Shown here piece by piece: positions 1 through 8,053 of a stretch of DNA of 64,000 bases. The position numbers and the translations under genes are program-made. The first letter of the stretch is position 1. The number at the start of each line of letters is the position of its first letter. The notes below the pieces were generated by a model. The model did not search any database, was not told the origin of the DNA, and saw only the letters and a program-made list of their open reading frames with translations. The stretch spans positions 46,616-110,615 of the forward strand of contig JAFUNP010000029.1 of the NCBI GenBank assembly GCA_017473015.1, in the 5' to 3' direction. This stretch comes from Oscillospiraceae bacterium (GTDB taxonomy: Bacteria; Bacillota; Clostridia; Oscillospirales; Ruminococcaceae).

Positions 1-62
1 TTGTGTACTATAATTTTTTATATATAAAAACGATAATTTTTTATTGAAATATGAGGTATGCT

Positions 63-818
63 ATGAGAGTTGGTATTATTGGTTTTGGCGATATGGGTAG
101 AAGTCTGACAACAGGTCTTATCAAAGGCGGTGTTTCCAAAGAAAACATTGTCATACACGACAGCAGCGAACGCGCTGTAAAAAAAGCACAGGCTATGAAT
201 ATTCCTGCTATGGAAATCAAAGACCTTGTAGCCTGCAGCGATGCGGTGATTTTTACCATTCCTAAAAAGCCATTCATGGAAAAAGACCTGTCCGACTGCG
301 ATTTCGGCGGCAAACTGGTTATCAGCTGTATGGCAGAAGTGACAATGGCTGAACTGAAACAGCGTTTTGACTGTCAGACAGTAAGGGTAATACCTACTCT
401 GGCAGCAGAAAACGGACTGTCCATTGTGGGTGTATGCTTTGACGGCGAACCGGAAAACAAAGAACAGATAAAAACTATGTTTTCCAAAGTAGGCACCGTA
501 ATAGAGTGTGCAGAAAACGAACTGGCACCGCTGACCAGTCTGGCAGCCTGTGGTCTTTGCTATGCTGCATACATTCTCAACAGTTTTATAAACACCGCTG
601 AAAACCTGGGTTTTGACCGCGAAACGGGCAAAGACATAGTGGAAAGAACCTTCAATGCAGCCATGGAACTGGGCGATTATGAGCTGGTAATCGGCAGAAT
701 TGCAGGTCGTGGCGGCATCACTATCAAAGGCGTAAATGTAATGAACGAAGGCAATGTACACAAAACAATCGACAAAGCATTCAAAACAGCATACGGCGAA
801 CTGGTAAAAGGCCAGTAA
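63..818 (+). CDS. Pyrroline-5-carboxylate reductase-like protein (ProC/ComER family)
   Basis: 251-residue NAD(P)-dependent reductase of the ProC family, which reduces pyrroline-5-carboxylate to proline. The N-terminus carries the Rossmann loop VGIIGFGDMG, and the C-terminal half has the helical dimerisation region (LAACGLCYAAYILNSFI, then GRGGITIKGVNVMNEG). The length is slightly under the usual ~265-275. An ATG at 51 is in frame, but the start at 63 is preferred because GAGG at 53-56 sits at ribosome-site distance. It is a single-gene unit closed by a strong hairpin at 839. No proA/proB is nearby, so a ComER-like role rather than housekeeping ProC cannot be excluded. Family confidence is good; substrate is less certain. 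Confidence 0.8.
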   Translation: MRVGIIGFGDMGRSLTTGLIKGGVSKENIVIHDSSERAVKKAQAMNIPAMEIKDLVACSDAVIFTIPKKPFMEKDLSDCDFGGKLVISCMAEVTMAELKQRFDCQTVRVIPTLAAENGLSIVGVCFDGEPENKEQIKTMFSKVGTVIECAENELAPLTSLAACGLCYAAYILNSFINTAENLGFDRETGKDIVERTFNAAMELGDYELVIGRIAGRGGITIKGVNVMNEGNVHKTIDKAFKTAYGELVKGQ

Positions 819-838
819 GAAGTAAAGATAAAAAAATC

Positions 839-866
839 AACTGCGGCCCAGGCCGCAGTTTTTTTG
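839..866 (+). terminator. Intrinsic terminator after the ProC-like gene
   Basis: The stem ACTGCGGCC/GGCCGCAGT with a 2-base loop is followed by seven T. Confidence 0.9.
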
Positions 867-873
867 CGCAATC

Positions 874-899
874 AAAAAGCCGGGATAATCCCGGCTTTT
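874..899 (-). terminator. Intrinsic terminator of the nucleoside hydrolase operon
   Basis: AAAAGCCGGG and CCCGGCTTTT pair around a 5-base loop. Read on the minus strand, the hairpin ends in a T run directly after the stop at 910. Confidence 0.85.
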
Positions 900-909
900 G
901 GTATATGTA

Positions 910-1833
910 TTACTGTTTTGCTGTGTTGTGGAGATATTCTTTGAATTTTTCGCCGTCAAATTTGGTTACAACAGTTACATTGTGTTCTTCTGTGCTGTTG
1001 AAATCGTAGATAATCTGGCCGTAGCCCAGTTCAGAGCGTGTTTCACAGCGTGCTGTGCAGGTTCTCTGTTCCAGAACAACACCTTCACACAGGGCAGCAG
1101 CAACAGCTGTAGGGTCAGGCTGGCTGATGATGTCTTTGTTGTAGAAGTCGATGTTGAACTGCAGCAGTTTCTGGTTGGCATTAACGATAAAGTCGCCGAA
1201 CTGTGTGCCATAGCTCAGCAGTTTTTCTCTGTCTTCGCGGGTAACTTCAGCCACACCGTAGCAGGCATCCAGAGGAACAAAAGTAACAGGAATACCGGAC
1301 TGGAGAACAATGTCACAGCTTTCAGCGTCAACCCAGATGTTGTATTCAGCGTTGGCTGTAACAGGGTTTGGCATCTGGTACTGGCCACCCATTGTCCAGA
1401 TGCGTTTAACGCGTTTCATAGCTTCCAGATTCAGCATAACTGCCATGGCGATATTTGTCATAGGACCAAGGGTGATGATTTCCAGGTCATCATATTTCAG
1501 TGCCAGTTCAATGATTTTGTCCACAGCGTGACCAGGTGTGAATGGCAGTGTGGTTTTGGACAGGCCCACATCTGACAGGCCGTCTTTGCCGTGGGCGTTT
1601 TCACCAGTCATAGGTGCGCGCCACAGAGGCTTTGTCATACCTGTGTATACAGGTGGCTGGTCCCGTGCGCCGATTTCTACAGCAACACGGCCGTTTACAT
1701 TGGCAGTTTCAGCGTCAAGAACGCCGGCACAGATTGTGATAGCTTCCACTTTGCAGCCAGGGTCTCTCAGTGCCAGTATGCAGGCAACCAGGTCATCACT
1801 GGCGGCGTCTGTATCTATAATAAATTTTCTCAT
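910..1833 (-). CDS. Nucleoside hydrolase (IUNH family)
   Basis: 307-residue inosine/uridine-preferring nucleoside hydrolase-type enzyme, which cleaves the N-glycosidic bond of ribonucleosides for salvage. The calcium-binding N-terminal motif is present as DTDAASDD (D9, D13, D14). Other family signatures are HGKDGLSDVG at 81-90, TLGPMTNIA at 121-129 and AEYN at 162-165. The final metal aspartate is in QPDPTAVAAAL (D240), where the usual histidine is replaced by proline. It is the second gene of a two-gene operon, starting 12 bases after the stop of a paralogue that has lost these residues. Ribosome site GGAGGTACACA precedes the ATG. Exact nucleoside preference cannot be read from sequence. Confidence 0.88.
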   Translation of the reverse strand: MRKFIIDTDAASDDLVACILALRDPGCKVEAITICAGVLDAETANVNGRVAVEIGARDQPPVYTGMTKPLWRAPMTGENAHGKDGLSDVGLSKTTLPFTPGHAVDKIIELALKYDDLEIITLGPMTNIAMAVMLNLEAMKRVKRIWTMGGQYQMPNPVTANAEYNIWVDAESCDIVLQSGIPVTFVPLDACYGVAEVTREDREKLLSYGTQFGDFIVNANQKLLQFNIDFYNKDIISQPDPTAVAAALCEGVVLEQRTCTARCETRSELGYGQIIYDFNSTEEHNVTVVTKFDGEKFKEYLHNTAKQ

Positions 1834-1845
1834 TGTGTACCTCCG

Positions 1846-2574
1846 TTACTTGATAGCTGTGATAACAGTCTGTCTGATACCATCAACATAGGCATCGTTG
1901 ATAGGGTTGTGACCTACCAGGTCAACAACTGTCTGACCGCGGGAGAAGCCGATGCTGGTGTCAATATCAAGGAATGCATCCCATGTTTCACATTCTGCAC
2001 CCAACAGAACATCAAATGCTGCCTGCTGCAGGTCATCAGTGATGTGGGATGGAATCATAGTCAGCGGAATGCCCAGTTCAAACACTGTGTGGGCAGCCTC
2101 AACGTCTGCCAGAATGTTGTGCTGAGAAGTAGGTGTGGTGGTCTGGTAGCCCAGCAGTGCGCCGCCGGCAACATAAACCCTTTTCACCTTTTTCATTGCT
2201 TCTTCGTTCATCAGAATAGCCAGCGCCAGGTTTGACAGTGTACCCAGACATACGATTTCCAGATTTTCACACTCCAGTGCTGTATCAATCAGGAAGTTTA
2301 CAGCATTTTTGTCCGCAAAAGCGTATTCTGTCTTTGTTTCAGGGCATCTTCTGCCTGTGATGTAGTCTTTGAAAAGCAGTGGGCGCTGGGCACCTTTGAA
2401 TACAGGTACATCGCTTACTTTTCTTACTGCTTCGATAGTCAGGTTGCACAGGTCGTCATAGTTTTCCACGTCAGGAGAAACTGTAACGCCCAGAATATTC
2501 AGCTCTTTGTTTTCCAGTGCTTTCACCAGAGCCGCCTGGCCCACAGAAGCTATATCCACAATAATGTTTTTCAT
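1846..2574 (-). CDS. Nucleoside hydrolase-like protein lacking catalytic aspartates
   Basis: 242-residue protein of the same fold as its downstream neighbour but about 65 residues shorter. Shared landmarks are GTLSNLALAILMNEEAMKKVKR at 111-132, QHNILADVEAA and GIPLTMIP. The DTDxxxDD motif is replaced by VDIASVGQAA (only D7 remains) and the C-terminal HDP is HNP (N223), so all but one calcium ligand is gone. The reading frame is intact, with a good ribosome site (AGGAGG), so it is expressed and maintained rather than decayed. It may be a non-catalytic partner of the 910-1833 enzyme, a binding protein, or an enzyme with changed chemistry. It is the first gene of the operon. Confidence 0.75.
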   Translation of the reverse strand: MKNIIVDIASVGQAALVKALENKELNILGVTVSPDVENYDDLCNLTIEAVRKVSDVPVFKGAQRPLLFKDYITGRRCPETKTEYAFADKNAVNFLIDTALECENLEIVCLGTLSNLALAILMNEEAMKKVKRVYVAGGALLGYQTTTPTSQHNILADVEAAHTVFELGIPLTMIPSHITDDLQQAAFDVLLGAECETWDAFLDIDTSIGFSRGQTVVDLVGHNPINDAYVDGIRQTVITAIK

Positions 2575-2641
2575 TGTGTCCTCCTTATAATAGTTTTGTT
2601 ATATACGGGTATACCTACCTTAATAGTAACATTTTGGCAAC

Positions 2642-2676
2642 AAAAAAGGCAAGGAAACCGCGAGTATTTCCCTGCC
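2642..2676 (-). terminator. Intrinsic terminator after sppA
   Basis: GGCAAGGAAA and TTTCCCTGCC pair, with one non-Watson-Crick position. On the minus strand this is followed by six T, downstream of the stop at 2712. Confidence 0.75.
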
Positions 2677-2711
2677 GAATTTTATTCCGTTTTTATGTGC
2701 AATATGGAGAA

Positions 2712-3674
2712 TTAACCCAGATACATATACAACGGCACGCCTGAAAGCTGTGAAGAGGTCATTTCGCTGATAACCTGTGCATCGCTTTTGGGCACTGCAT
2801 CAGCCACTTTATAAAGCAGATAGTCCAGCCAGGAAGTATCCGAGTAAAATACCTTTTCATAAGGCTCTGCTCCTGTTTCATTTTCCACTTTCTGCACCAT
2901 TTCGTCCCAGGTGGTCACCCGGTCAACAAGACCATTTTCCAAAGCCTGATTTGCGGTGTATACCCTGCCGTCAGCAATTACTTTTACAGTTTCAATATCC
3001 ATATTTCTGGCATCAGCCACAATGGAAATAAACCTGTCATAGCTGTCATCTACCAGTGGCTGATAGATGGCTCGCTGTTCATCTGTAAGGGCAGACATAG
3101 AGGAGCCCATGCCTTTGTTATCGCCGGTGGAGATAATAATTTCTTCCACACCCAGCTTGTCCATAAGGCCACTGATGTTTGTATAAGAAATAATAACACC
3201 TATAGAGCCTGTCCAGCAGTTGCGGTTGGCAGCTATATAGTCAGCGGCACAGGAAATATAATAAGCGCCGGAAGCGGCTGTCTGTTCAAAATAGGCATAA
3301 ACCGGGCGGCCTGTGGTTTCTTTGTATTCCATCAGCTTCAGATACATTTCATCAGAGTGGAACACAGTGCCGCCGCCGCTGTTTACACGCAGCAGTATGC
3401 CGTGATTGGTTTCGTCCTCCATCAGTTCATCCACATAGCCGGTAAGGTTAGCATGGTTGTAACTGTAGGTATCCATCGGTGAATCAGGTGCTGACTGGAT
3501 AGTGCCTGAAATATTGATTATAGCAAAGCTGTTTTCCGGAGGAATATCCATTGCAGAAGTGCTGACACCACCGATAAAAGCGCCCATACAGCCTGCCAGA
3601 CCGAATACCATCAGCAGCACCAGCACAGCCAGGATTATAAGCAGATTTCTTTTTCTTTTTTTAGTCTTTTCCAT
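2712..3674 (-). CDS. sppA: Signal peptide peptidase SppA (S49 protease)
   Basis: 320-residue membrane-anchored serine protease that degrades cleaved signal peptides. A basic N-terminus is followed by one hydrophobic segment (about residues 10-35), then the S49 domain. The catalytic serine is S135 in TAASGAYYI. The lysine is K187 in STGDNKGMGSS, 52 residues later, the same spacing as the Ser/Lys dyad of Bacillus subtilis SppA. GSIGVIISYTN lies between them. This is the short single-domain form typical of Firmicutes. It has its own promoter at 3706-3734 and terminator at 2642. Confidence 0.9.
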   Translation of the reverse strand: MEKTKKRKRNLLIILAVLVLLMVFGLAGCMGAFIGGVSTSAMDIPPENSFAIINISGTIQSAPDSPMDTYSYNHANLTGYVDELMEDETNHGILLRVNSGGGTVFHSDEMYLKLMEYKETTGRPVYAYFEQTAASGAYYISCAADYIAANRNCWTGSIGVIISYTNISGLMDKLGVEEIIISTGDNKGMGSSMSALTDEQRAIYQPLVDDSYDRFISIVADARNMDIETVKVIADGRVYTANQALENGLVDRVTTWDEMVQKVENETGAEPYEKVFYSDTSWLDYLLYKVADAVPKSDAQVISEMTSSQLSGVPLYMYLG

Positions 3675-3705
3675 TATTCTATCTCCACTTTTTGTTTATA
3701 AAAGT

Positions 3706-3734
3706 ATTGTATACCTTTTTTACCCTGTTTTCAA
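3706..3734 (-). promoter_or_regulatory. Sigma-A type promoter of sppA
   Basis: On the minus strand TTGAAA and TACAAT are separated by exactly 17 bases, about 30 bases upstream of the sppA start. Confidence 0.7.
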
Positions 3735-3763
3735 TGGAATATATGTGAAAATGAGACACATAT

Positions 3764-3789
3764 AAAAACAGGAAGGTTTCCCTTCCTGT
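3764..3789 (-). terminator. Intrinsic terminator after divIC
   Basis: ACAGGAAGG and CCTTCCTGT pair around a 4-base loop, with a T run on the minus strand, closing the sporulation/division cluster. Confidence 0.85.
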
Positions 3790-3802
3790 AAAATAGTATG
3801 CG

Positions 3803-4087
3803 TTATTCGCTCTGCACATCTACATAAACTTTTTCGCCCGGGTTTGCATAGCCCAGTCTTTCACGGGCGATGCGTTCGATATAAACGGCATCTTCCCCTT
3901 CTTCCAGCAGGCTGCGGGTGTCCTCTACCTCCAGCTCAATACGCTGGCGCTGTTCAACCACATTTTCATATTCCTGCTTTTTGGTCATCAGTTCAAACTG
4001 TGCAGTGATGAGACTGACAGACAGATAAAGTATGGCAAGGGCAAAAAGTAATGAACGCAGACTGATTTTTTTGAATAATCTGTTCAT
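3803..4087 (-). CDS. divIC: Septum formation initiator DivIC/FtsB family
   Basis: 94-residue bitopic division protein that takes part in the DivIB-DivIC-FtsL subcomplex at the septum. It has a short basic N-terminus, one membrane helix at about residues 12-31 (LLFALAILYLSVSLITAQ), then a coiled coil (KKQEYENVVEQRQRIELEVE) and the family end motif YIERIARERLGYANPGE. The start at 4087 is chosen over an in-frame ATG at 4108 because GGTGGAG lies 5 bases before it. It is the last gene of the conserved yab cluster, after yabQ, as in Bacillus subtilis. Confidence 0.88.
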   Translation of the reverse strand: MNRLFKKISLRSLLFALAILYLSVSLITAQFELMTKKQEYENVVEQRQRIELEVEDTRSLLEEGEDAVYIERIARERLGYANPGEKVYVDVQSE

Positions 4088-4119
4088 ATAACTCCACCCC
4101 TTTCGCATCTTTAGTACCT

Positions 4120-4578
4120 TTAATTATACAACACTTTATCGTTATCATGCAAGGGTTCTGTCTCTGTTTTTTGTGTAATTTTTTGCTGTTTTTCAATTTT
4201 TTTGCGCCTGTAATTATCCAGCGACCGGTTCAGCCTGTGGCGGAAAAGCGACACTATATATTTTATTGTCACATCTGCCAGACTGAAAACCAGGTGTACA
4301 GCCCTGTCAAAGCCGGGCCGGAAAAGTACCGTCCCTGCCAGGGCAAAGACCACATTGTACCAGCGCAGCACCCTGTAATTGGCAAAGGATATGGCATAGC
4401 TGAAAATCATGACAGCAAAAAATACGCTGACCGTCACATCCTTTATAAACAGCCGGATTTTACCCTTGTACAAAAAAGAGGATAACAGCCGGTTGACAAA
4501 GCCGCACAGAAACCCCACCGCCAGGCTGTGCACAGCGTCCTGCCATATAAACGTATATCTCTGAGGTTCAAATATCAT
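4120..4578 (-). CDS. yabQ: Spore cortex biosynthesis protein YabQ
   Basis: 152-residue membrane protein needed for spore cortex assembly in Bacillus, located in the outer forespore membrane. Several hydrophobic stretches fill residues 15-105 (HSLAVGFLCGFVNRLL, SVFFAVMIFSYAISFANYRVLRWYN) and a basic charged tail follows. The identification rests on the hydrophobic pattern, length and position between yabP and divIC. The start codon overlaps the yabP stop by four bases, indicating translational coupling. Expression is expected in the mother cell during sporulation; no sigma-E site was verified. Confidence 0.82.
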   Translation of the reverse strand: MIFEPQRYTFIWQDAVHSLAVGFLCGFVNRLLSSFLYKGKIRLFIKDVTVSVFFAVMIFSYAISFANYRVLRWYNVVFALAGTVLFRPGFDRAVHLVFSLADVTIKYIVSLFRHRLNRSLDNYRRKKIEKQQKITQKTETEPLHDNDKVLYN

Positions 4579-4847
4579 CTGAATATGCGGCTCATAAAGC
4601 TTTCGCTTTTGTTTTTCATGCCTTTGTACTGCAGGCTTTCCACAGTACCGGTGAGTTTAAGTGTATTGCTGGCAGAGCTGATTTCCCCTGCGGTAAGGTC
4701 ACGGCCCCGGATAAGCAGAGTACCATAATCGGTTTTCAGGATAATGTGGAATTCGTCATAAGCCACTACCTGTACCACTCCGGTAACAGTCATGCTGTTA
4801 CGGTTTTCCATAGTGACAGTATGCGGCAGAAAAATTTTATCGGACAT
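4575..4847 (-). CDS. yabP: Sporulation protein YabP
   Basis: 90-residue soluble protein of the YabP/YqfC family. These small beta-rich proteins are required for spore coat/cortex formation. The sequence opens with FLPHTVTMENRNSMTVTGV and contains the family turn YDEFHIILKTDYGTLLIRGRDL. The start at 4847 is preferred over an ATG at 4886 because AGGGGGG sits just upstream. It is followed by yabQ with a 4-base overlap, the conserved gene order. Confidence 0.85.
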   Translation of the reverse strand: MSDKIFLPHTVTMENRNSMTVTGVVQVVAYDEFHIILKTDYGTLLIRGRDLTAGEISSASNTLKLTGTVESLQYKGMKNKSESFMSRIFR

Positions 4848-4896
4848 AATATCCCCCCTTACAGAAAATATATGTCCGATAGTCAAGGTTTATGAA

Positions 4897-5142
4897 TTAT
4901 TCTTCAATCACAGTGTACATTTCACGGGCACCGTCTTTGCTTACTGTGTTTTCTATGGACAGCACTTTTACTTTTACAGGCTTAGTGCCGAACATAATCT
5001 GGATTTCGTCGCCGATTTTCACCTGATAAGAAGCTTTTACCTCGCGTCCGTTTACAATTATACGGCCTGCGTCAGCCACTTCGTTGGCCACTGTGCGTCT
5101 TTTGATAAGGCGTGAAACCTTTAAAAATTTATCTATTCTCAT
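4897..5142 (-). CDS. rqcP: S4-domain RNA-binding protein RqcP (YabO/HslR type)
   Basis: 81-residue protein consisting of one S4 RNA-binding domain: MRIDKFLKVSRLIKRRT, then ANEVADAGRIIVNG and KIGDEIQIMFG. In Bacillus the equivalent YabO/RqcP works with RqcH on stalled 50S subunits in ribosome-associated quality control. It lies in the expected yabO position between mazG/hup and yabP. A hairpin at 5159-5188 separates it from hup upstream, so it may also be served by its own promoter. Confidence 0.88.
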   Translation of the reverse strand: MRIDKFLKVSRLIKRRTVANEVADAGRIIVNGREVKASYQVKIGDEIQIMFGTKPVKVKVLSIENTVSKDGAREMYTVIEE

Positions 5143-5158
5143 TATCTATATCCTCAGA

Positions 5159-5188
5159 AAAAATGCCGGTGCTGTGAAGCATCGGCAT
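5159..5188 (-). terminator. Intrinsic terminator after hup
   Basis: ATGCCGGTGC and GCATCGGCAT pair around a 6-base loop, followed on the minus strand by a T run. It lies inside the yab cluster and may attenuate read-through from hup. Confidence 0.75.
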
Positions 5189-5199
5189 AAACAGATTTA

Positions 5200-5475
5200 T
5201 TATTTGTTTACTGCTGCTTTCAGTGCTGTGCCTGCTTTGAATACAGGGGCTTTGCTTGCAGCGATAGGCATTGGTTCGCCTGTCTGTGGGTTGTGACCCA
5301 TTCTTTCTGCTCTTTCTTTTACTTCAAATGTGCCGAAGCCTACCAGGCTAACTTTTTCACCGTTTTCCAGTGCTTCTGTAATTGCGCTGATAACAGCTGC
5401 AACTGCTGTTTCAGAATCTTTTTTAGTAAACTGTGTTTTTTCACTTACAACAGCAATCAGTTCTGCTTTTGTCAT
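5200..5475 (-). CDS. hup: DNA-binding protein HU
   Basis: 91-residue histone-like nucleoid protein that bends and compacts DNA as a dimer. It is textbook [16 protein letters not shown] at the N-terminus, [19 protein letters not shown] at the base of the DNA-binding arm, then [17 protein letters not shown]. The gene sits between mazG and rqcP. The ribosome site CGGAGG precedes the ATG. Confidence 0.95.
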   Translation of the reverse strand: MTKAELIAVVSEKTQFTKKDSETAVAAVISAITEALENGEKVSLVGFGTFEVKERAERMGHNPQTGEPMPIAASKAPVFKAGTALKAAVNK

Positions 5476-5511
5476 GATTGTGTTTTCCTCCGATTTTTTA
5501 TAATTTCTTAA

Positions 5512-6309
5512 TTATTTTTTACAGGCAGCCTCGGCCTGTATCCATAGTTCTTTAAGAGTAGCGGTATCTATTGTATCAAATCTTATATCCTTTTGCAATG
5601 CCAAATCTTCAAAAATATTAAATATTTTTACAAAATTCCGGCTTTTTTTCGCCAGTATCTCCTCGGCATCCATTTTGTTTGTTCTTGTCATATTCACAGC
5701 GCGGAATAAAAGCTCTGACAGGTCATTTTCATGTAATGCTCCGCTGCCGGCATCCTGTTCCATTTTGTCCAGCAGCCGGCGCACAGCCGCAATTTCCTGT
5801 TTCTGTGACGGTACAGGAAGTTTGCCGGCCTGTACCCTTTTCTGCACTTTCTGAGCATACATCAGTGCAGGAAAGCTTTTGGGCACTGCGTTGAGTGTCC
5901 GGCTCACTGTAGTATGGCCATGGGATTCATTTTTAATCTCCTCCCATTTATGAAGAATGTTGTCCACGCCATGTATATCCTCATCTTTGAAAACATGAGG
6001 GTGGCGAAGCACCAGCTTCTGAGCCAGGGCGTTTACCACATCGTGAAAATCAAACACGCCCTCCTCTTTTTTAAACTGTGCGTGATACAGCACCTGAAGA
6101 AGCACATCGCCCAACTCTTCCTGCAGCAACTGCACATCTTTTTTGTCTATTGCATCCACTGCTTCATAGGTTTCTTCAATAAAGTTCTGTCTTATACTTT
6201 CATGGGTCTGTATGCTGTCCCATTCACAGCCTGTTACAGGGTCGCGCAGCATCTCCATTATCTGCAGCATATCTTCTATTGTATAAAAATCTTTCTTTTT
6301 GAATTCCAT
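5512..6309 (-). CDS. mazG: Nucleoside triphosphate pyrophosphohydrolase MazG
   Basis: 265-residue enzyme that hydrolyses non-canonical (d)NTPs to monophosphates. The first MazG domain includes the metal-binding helices NFIEETYEAVDAIDKKD and LQEELGDVLLQVLYHAQ. A second, more degenerate domain occupies roughly residues 130-265. The B. subtilis counterpart YabN carries an extra N-terminal tetrapyrrole-methylase-like domain that is absent here. Start supported by AAGGAG before the ATG. It lies between the SpoVB-like flippase and hup. Confidence 0.88.
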   Translation of the reverse strand: MEFKKKDFYTIEDMLQIMEMLRDPVTGCEWDSIQTHESIRQNFIEETYEAVDAIDKKDVQLLQEELGDVLLQVLYHAQFKKEEGVFDFHDVVNALAQKLVLRHPHVFKDEDIHGVDNILHKWEEIKNESHGHTTVSRTLNAVPKSFPALMYAQKVQKRVQAGKLPVPSQKQEIAAVRRLLDKMEQDAGSGALHENDLSELLFRAVNMTRTNKMDAEEILAKKSRNFVKIFNIFEDLALQKDIRFDTIDTATLKELWIQAEAACKK

Positions 6310-6353
6310 GGTTTTCAGCTCCTTAAATCAATGAAAACATTTTACCACAACCC

Positions 6354-7916
6354 TCAGCGCTTATCAATGAGGATACCTGTAAAAATTATTGCCGCCAGGT
6401 ATACAAGGACAAACACGCCGCCACAAAAAAGTGTACGGAAGGCTGTAGGTATGCTGTACAACACAAAATCTGCCACTGAGCGGATAAAGGTGAGCAGCAC
6501 ATAGGACAGCATCACAGGATAGATAAGATGGGAAAACACATTCTTCACCGGATAAACCGACCTGACAGCCCCCAGGGAAAGAATGAAAACCATAACATGA
6601 AAAACTATCTGTGATATGACACACCCCATAATATTTATATCCCCCACAGAACACAGCCGTGTGCTGAGCAGAACCTTTATCCCGCATGACACCAGCAATA
6701 TGCGGAATACGGTGGATGACCTGCCGGCTGCATGCATGATAGAATTCAGCGGAAATGAAAAAGCAGAAACAATGGCTACGGGAGCCATTATTCTGAGAAA
6801 ATAAGCAGCCAATGTAGTCTGTGCGCCATTGTCACCATAAAGAGTAATCAATACATCGTGTGCAAAAAACATAACAAACATGCTGACCGGCACCACACAC
6901 ATAGCAGTAAGATTTATCAGTCGGTCGGTCTGGCGTCTGATAACCGTAGGATTGCCCTCCTGAACGGCACGGGTAATCAGCGGCAGACCGGAAGAGCCTA
7001 TGGCGGCGGACAGAGATGGAATAAGGTTCACCACCGACAGACAAAGCCCCTGGTACACACCGAAAAGCCAGATGGCCTTTTCCTCCACAGCCGTGAAGCT
7101 GACAAAAGGATAGGCCGCCATAAGAACATTGTCAGGGATTGACTTTACTATGGAAAGGCAGACAACGGTGTCGCAGAAATTTGACACCGCCACCACCAGG
7201 GCAGACATGGAAATAGGCACTGCCATAGAAAACAACACCCCTGCAGTAACATTTATACTGCTTTTCTCTTTTACGGTATATCTTTTCCTGAAATCCTGCC
7301 ACAGATAAACCCAGCAAATAAAGCCACAGATGCTGACTGTGGCAAAGGCGCATATCAGCTGAGCATCTCCCCGGTTTTCCCGTATTATCATACCGGCGAA
7401 ATATACACTGCACACGCCGATGACGGTTTTTGACCGGCTTTCCAGCATGCTGGCCTTTGCCGAAACAGTCATATTCATACTGCCCTGGCTGATACCTTTG
7501 TACACCGCCTCAAAAGTGGCAAAAAACAGATTGGGACACAGGAGCGCCACACCGGTAAATATCATGGGAGAATCTATGTAGCCGGAATATACAAAACTGA
7601 CAATCAGCGCCGCCACTATCATTAACCGGGATACAATACCAAAGCAAATACCGGCTTTTTTCTTTACCGCCACAACATCTGCCCGGTTTCGCCCTGCGCC
7701 GGCGGCACACAGTCGGGATATGGTAGGCGTTATGCCGGCAGTTGCCAGAGAGAAAAAGGGCATAAAAATATTGAATGCGGCAGTGTACTGCCCCATACCT
7801 TCCGCACCTATCATACGGGTCAGCGGTATGCGGTACGCCGCTGACAGTATTTTTACCACTATACCGGACAGGCCCAGTATAGCTGTACTTTTCAGAAAAG
7901 TATTATCATTTGTCAT
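6354..7916 (-). CDS. SpoVB/YabM-type polysaccharide flippase (MOP superfamily)
   Basis: 520-residue polytopic membrane protein of the oligosaccharide flippase family. SpoVB-type members act in spore cortex/peptidoglycan precursor export. The start FLKSTAILGLSGIVVKILSA and ~14 hydrophobic segments fit the family, as does the pattern RMIGAEGMGQYTAAFNIF. The start at 7916 is chosen because GGGG lies upstream and homologues begin near this residue; the frame extends to 7976 without a ribosome site. It heads the yab cluster, the position of yabM. Confidence 0.82.
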   Translation of the reverse strand: MTNDNTFLKSTAILGLSGIVVKILSAAYRIPLTRMIGAEGMGQYTAAFNIFMPFFSLATAGITPTISRLCAAGAGRNRADVVAVKKKAGICFGIVSRLMIVAALIVSFVYSGYIDSPMIFTGVALLCPNLFFATFEAVYKGISQGSMNMTVSAKASMLESRSKTVIGVCSVYFAGMIIRENRGDAQLICAFATVSICGFICWVYLWQDFRKRYTVKEKSSINVTAGVLFSMAVPISMSALVVAVSNFCDTVVCLSIVKSIPDNVLMAAYPFVSFTAVEEKAIWLFGVYQGLCLSVVNLIPSLSAAIGSSGLPLITRAVQEGNPTVIRRQTDRLINLTAMCVVPVSMFVMFFAHDVLITLYGDNGAQTTLAAYFLRIMAPVAIVSAFSFPLNSIMHAAGRSSTVFRILLVSCGIKVLLSTRLCSVGDINIMGCVISQIVFHVMVFILSLGAVRSVYPVKNVFSHLIYPVMLSYVLLTFIRSVADFVLYSIPTAFRTLFCGGVFVLVYLAAIIFTGILIDKR

Positions 7917-8053
7917 ATTATCAGCCCCGGAATGCATTTTTTTAATATATATTTTCTTTGCGGGGGAAATATACAAAAATCGTTTTTACTATAGATTTAT
8001 TAAAAGAAATGATTTATACTTATTACTATCAATTATGTGCAAAGGAGATTATT

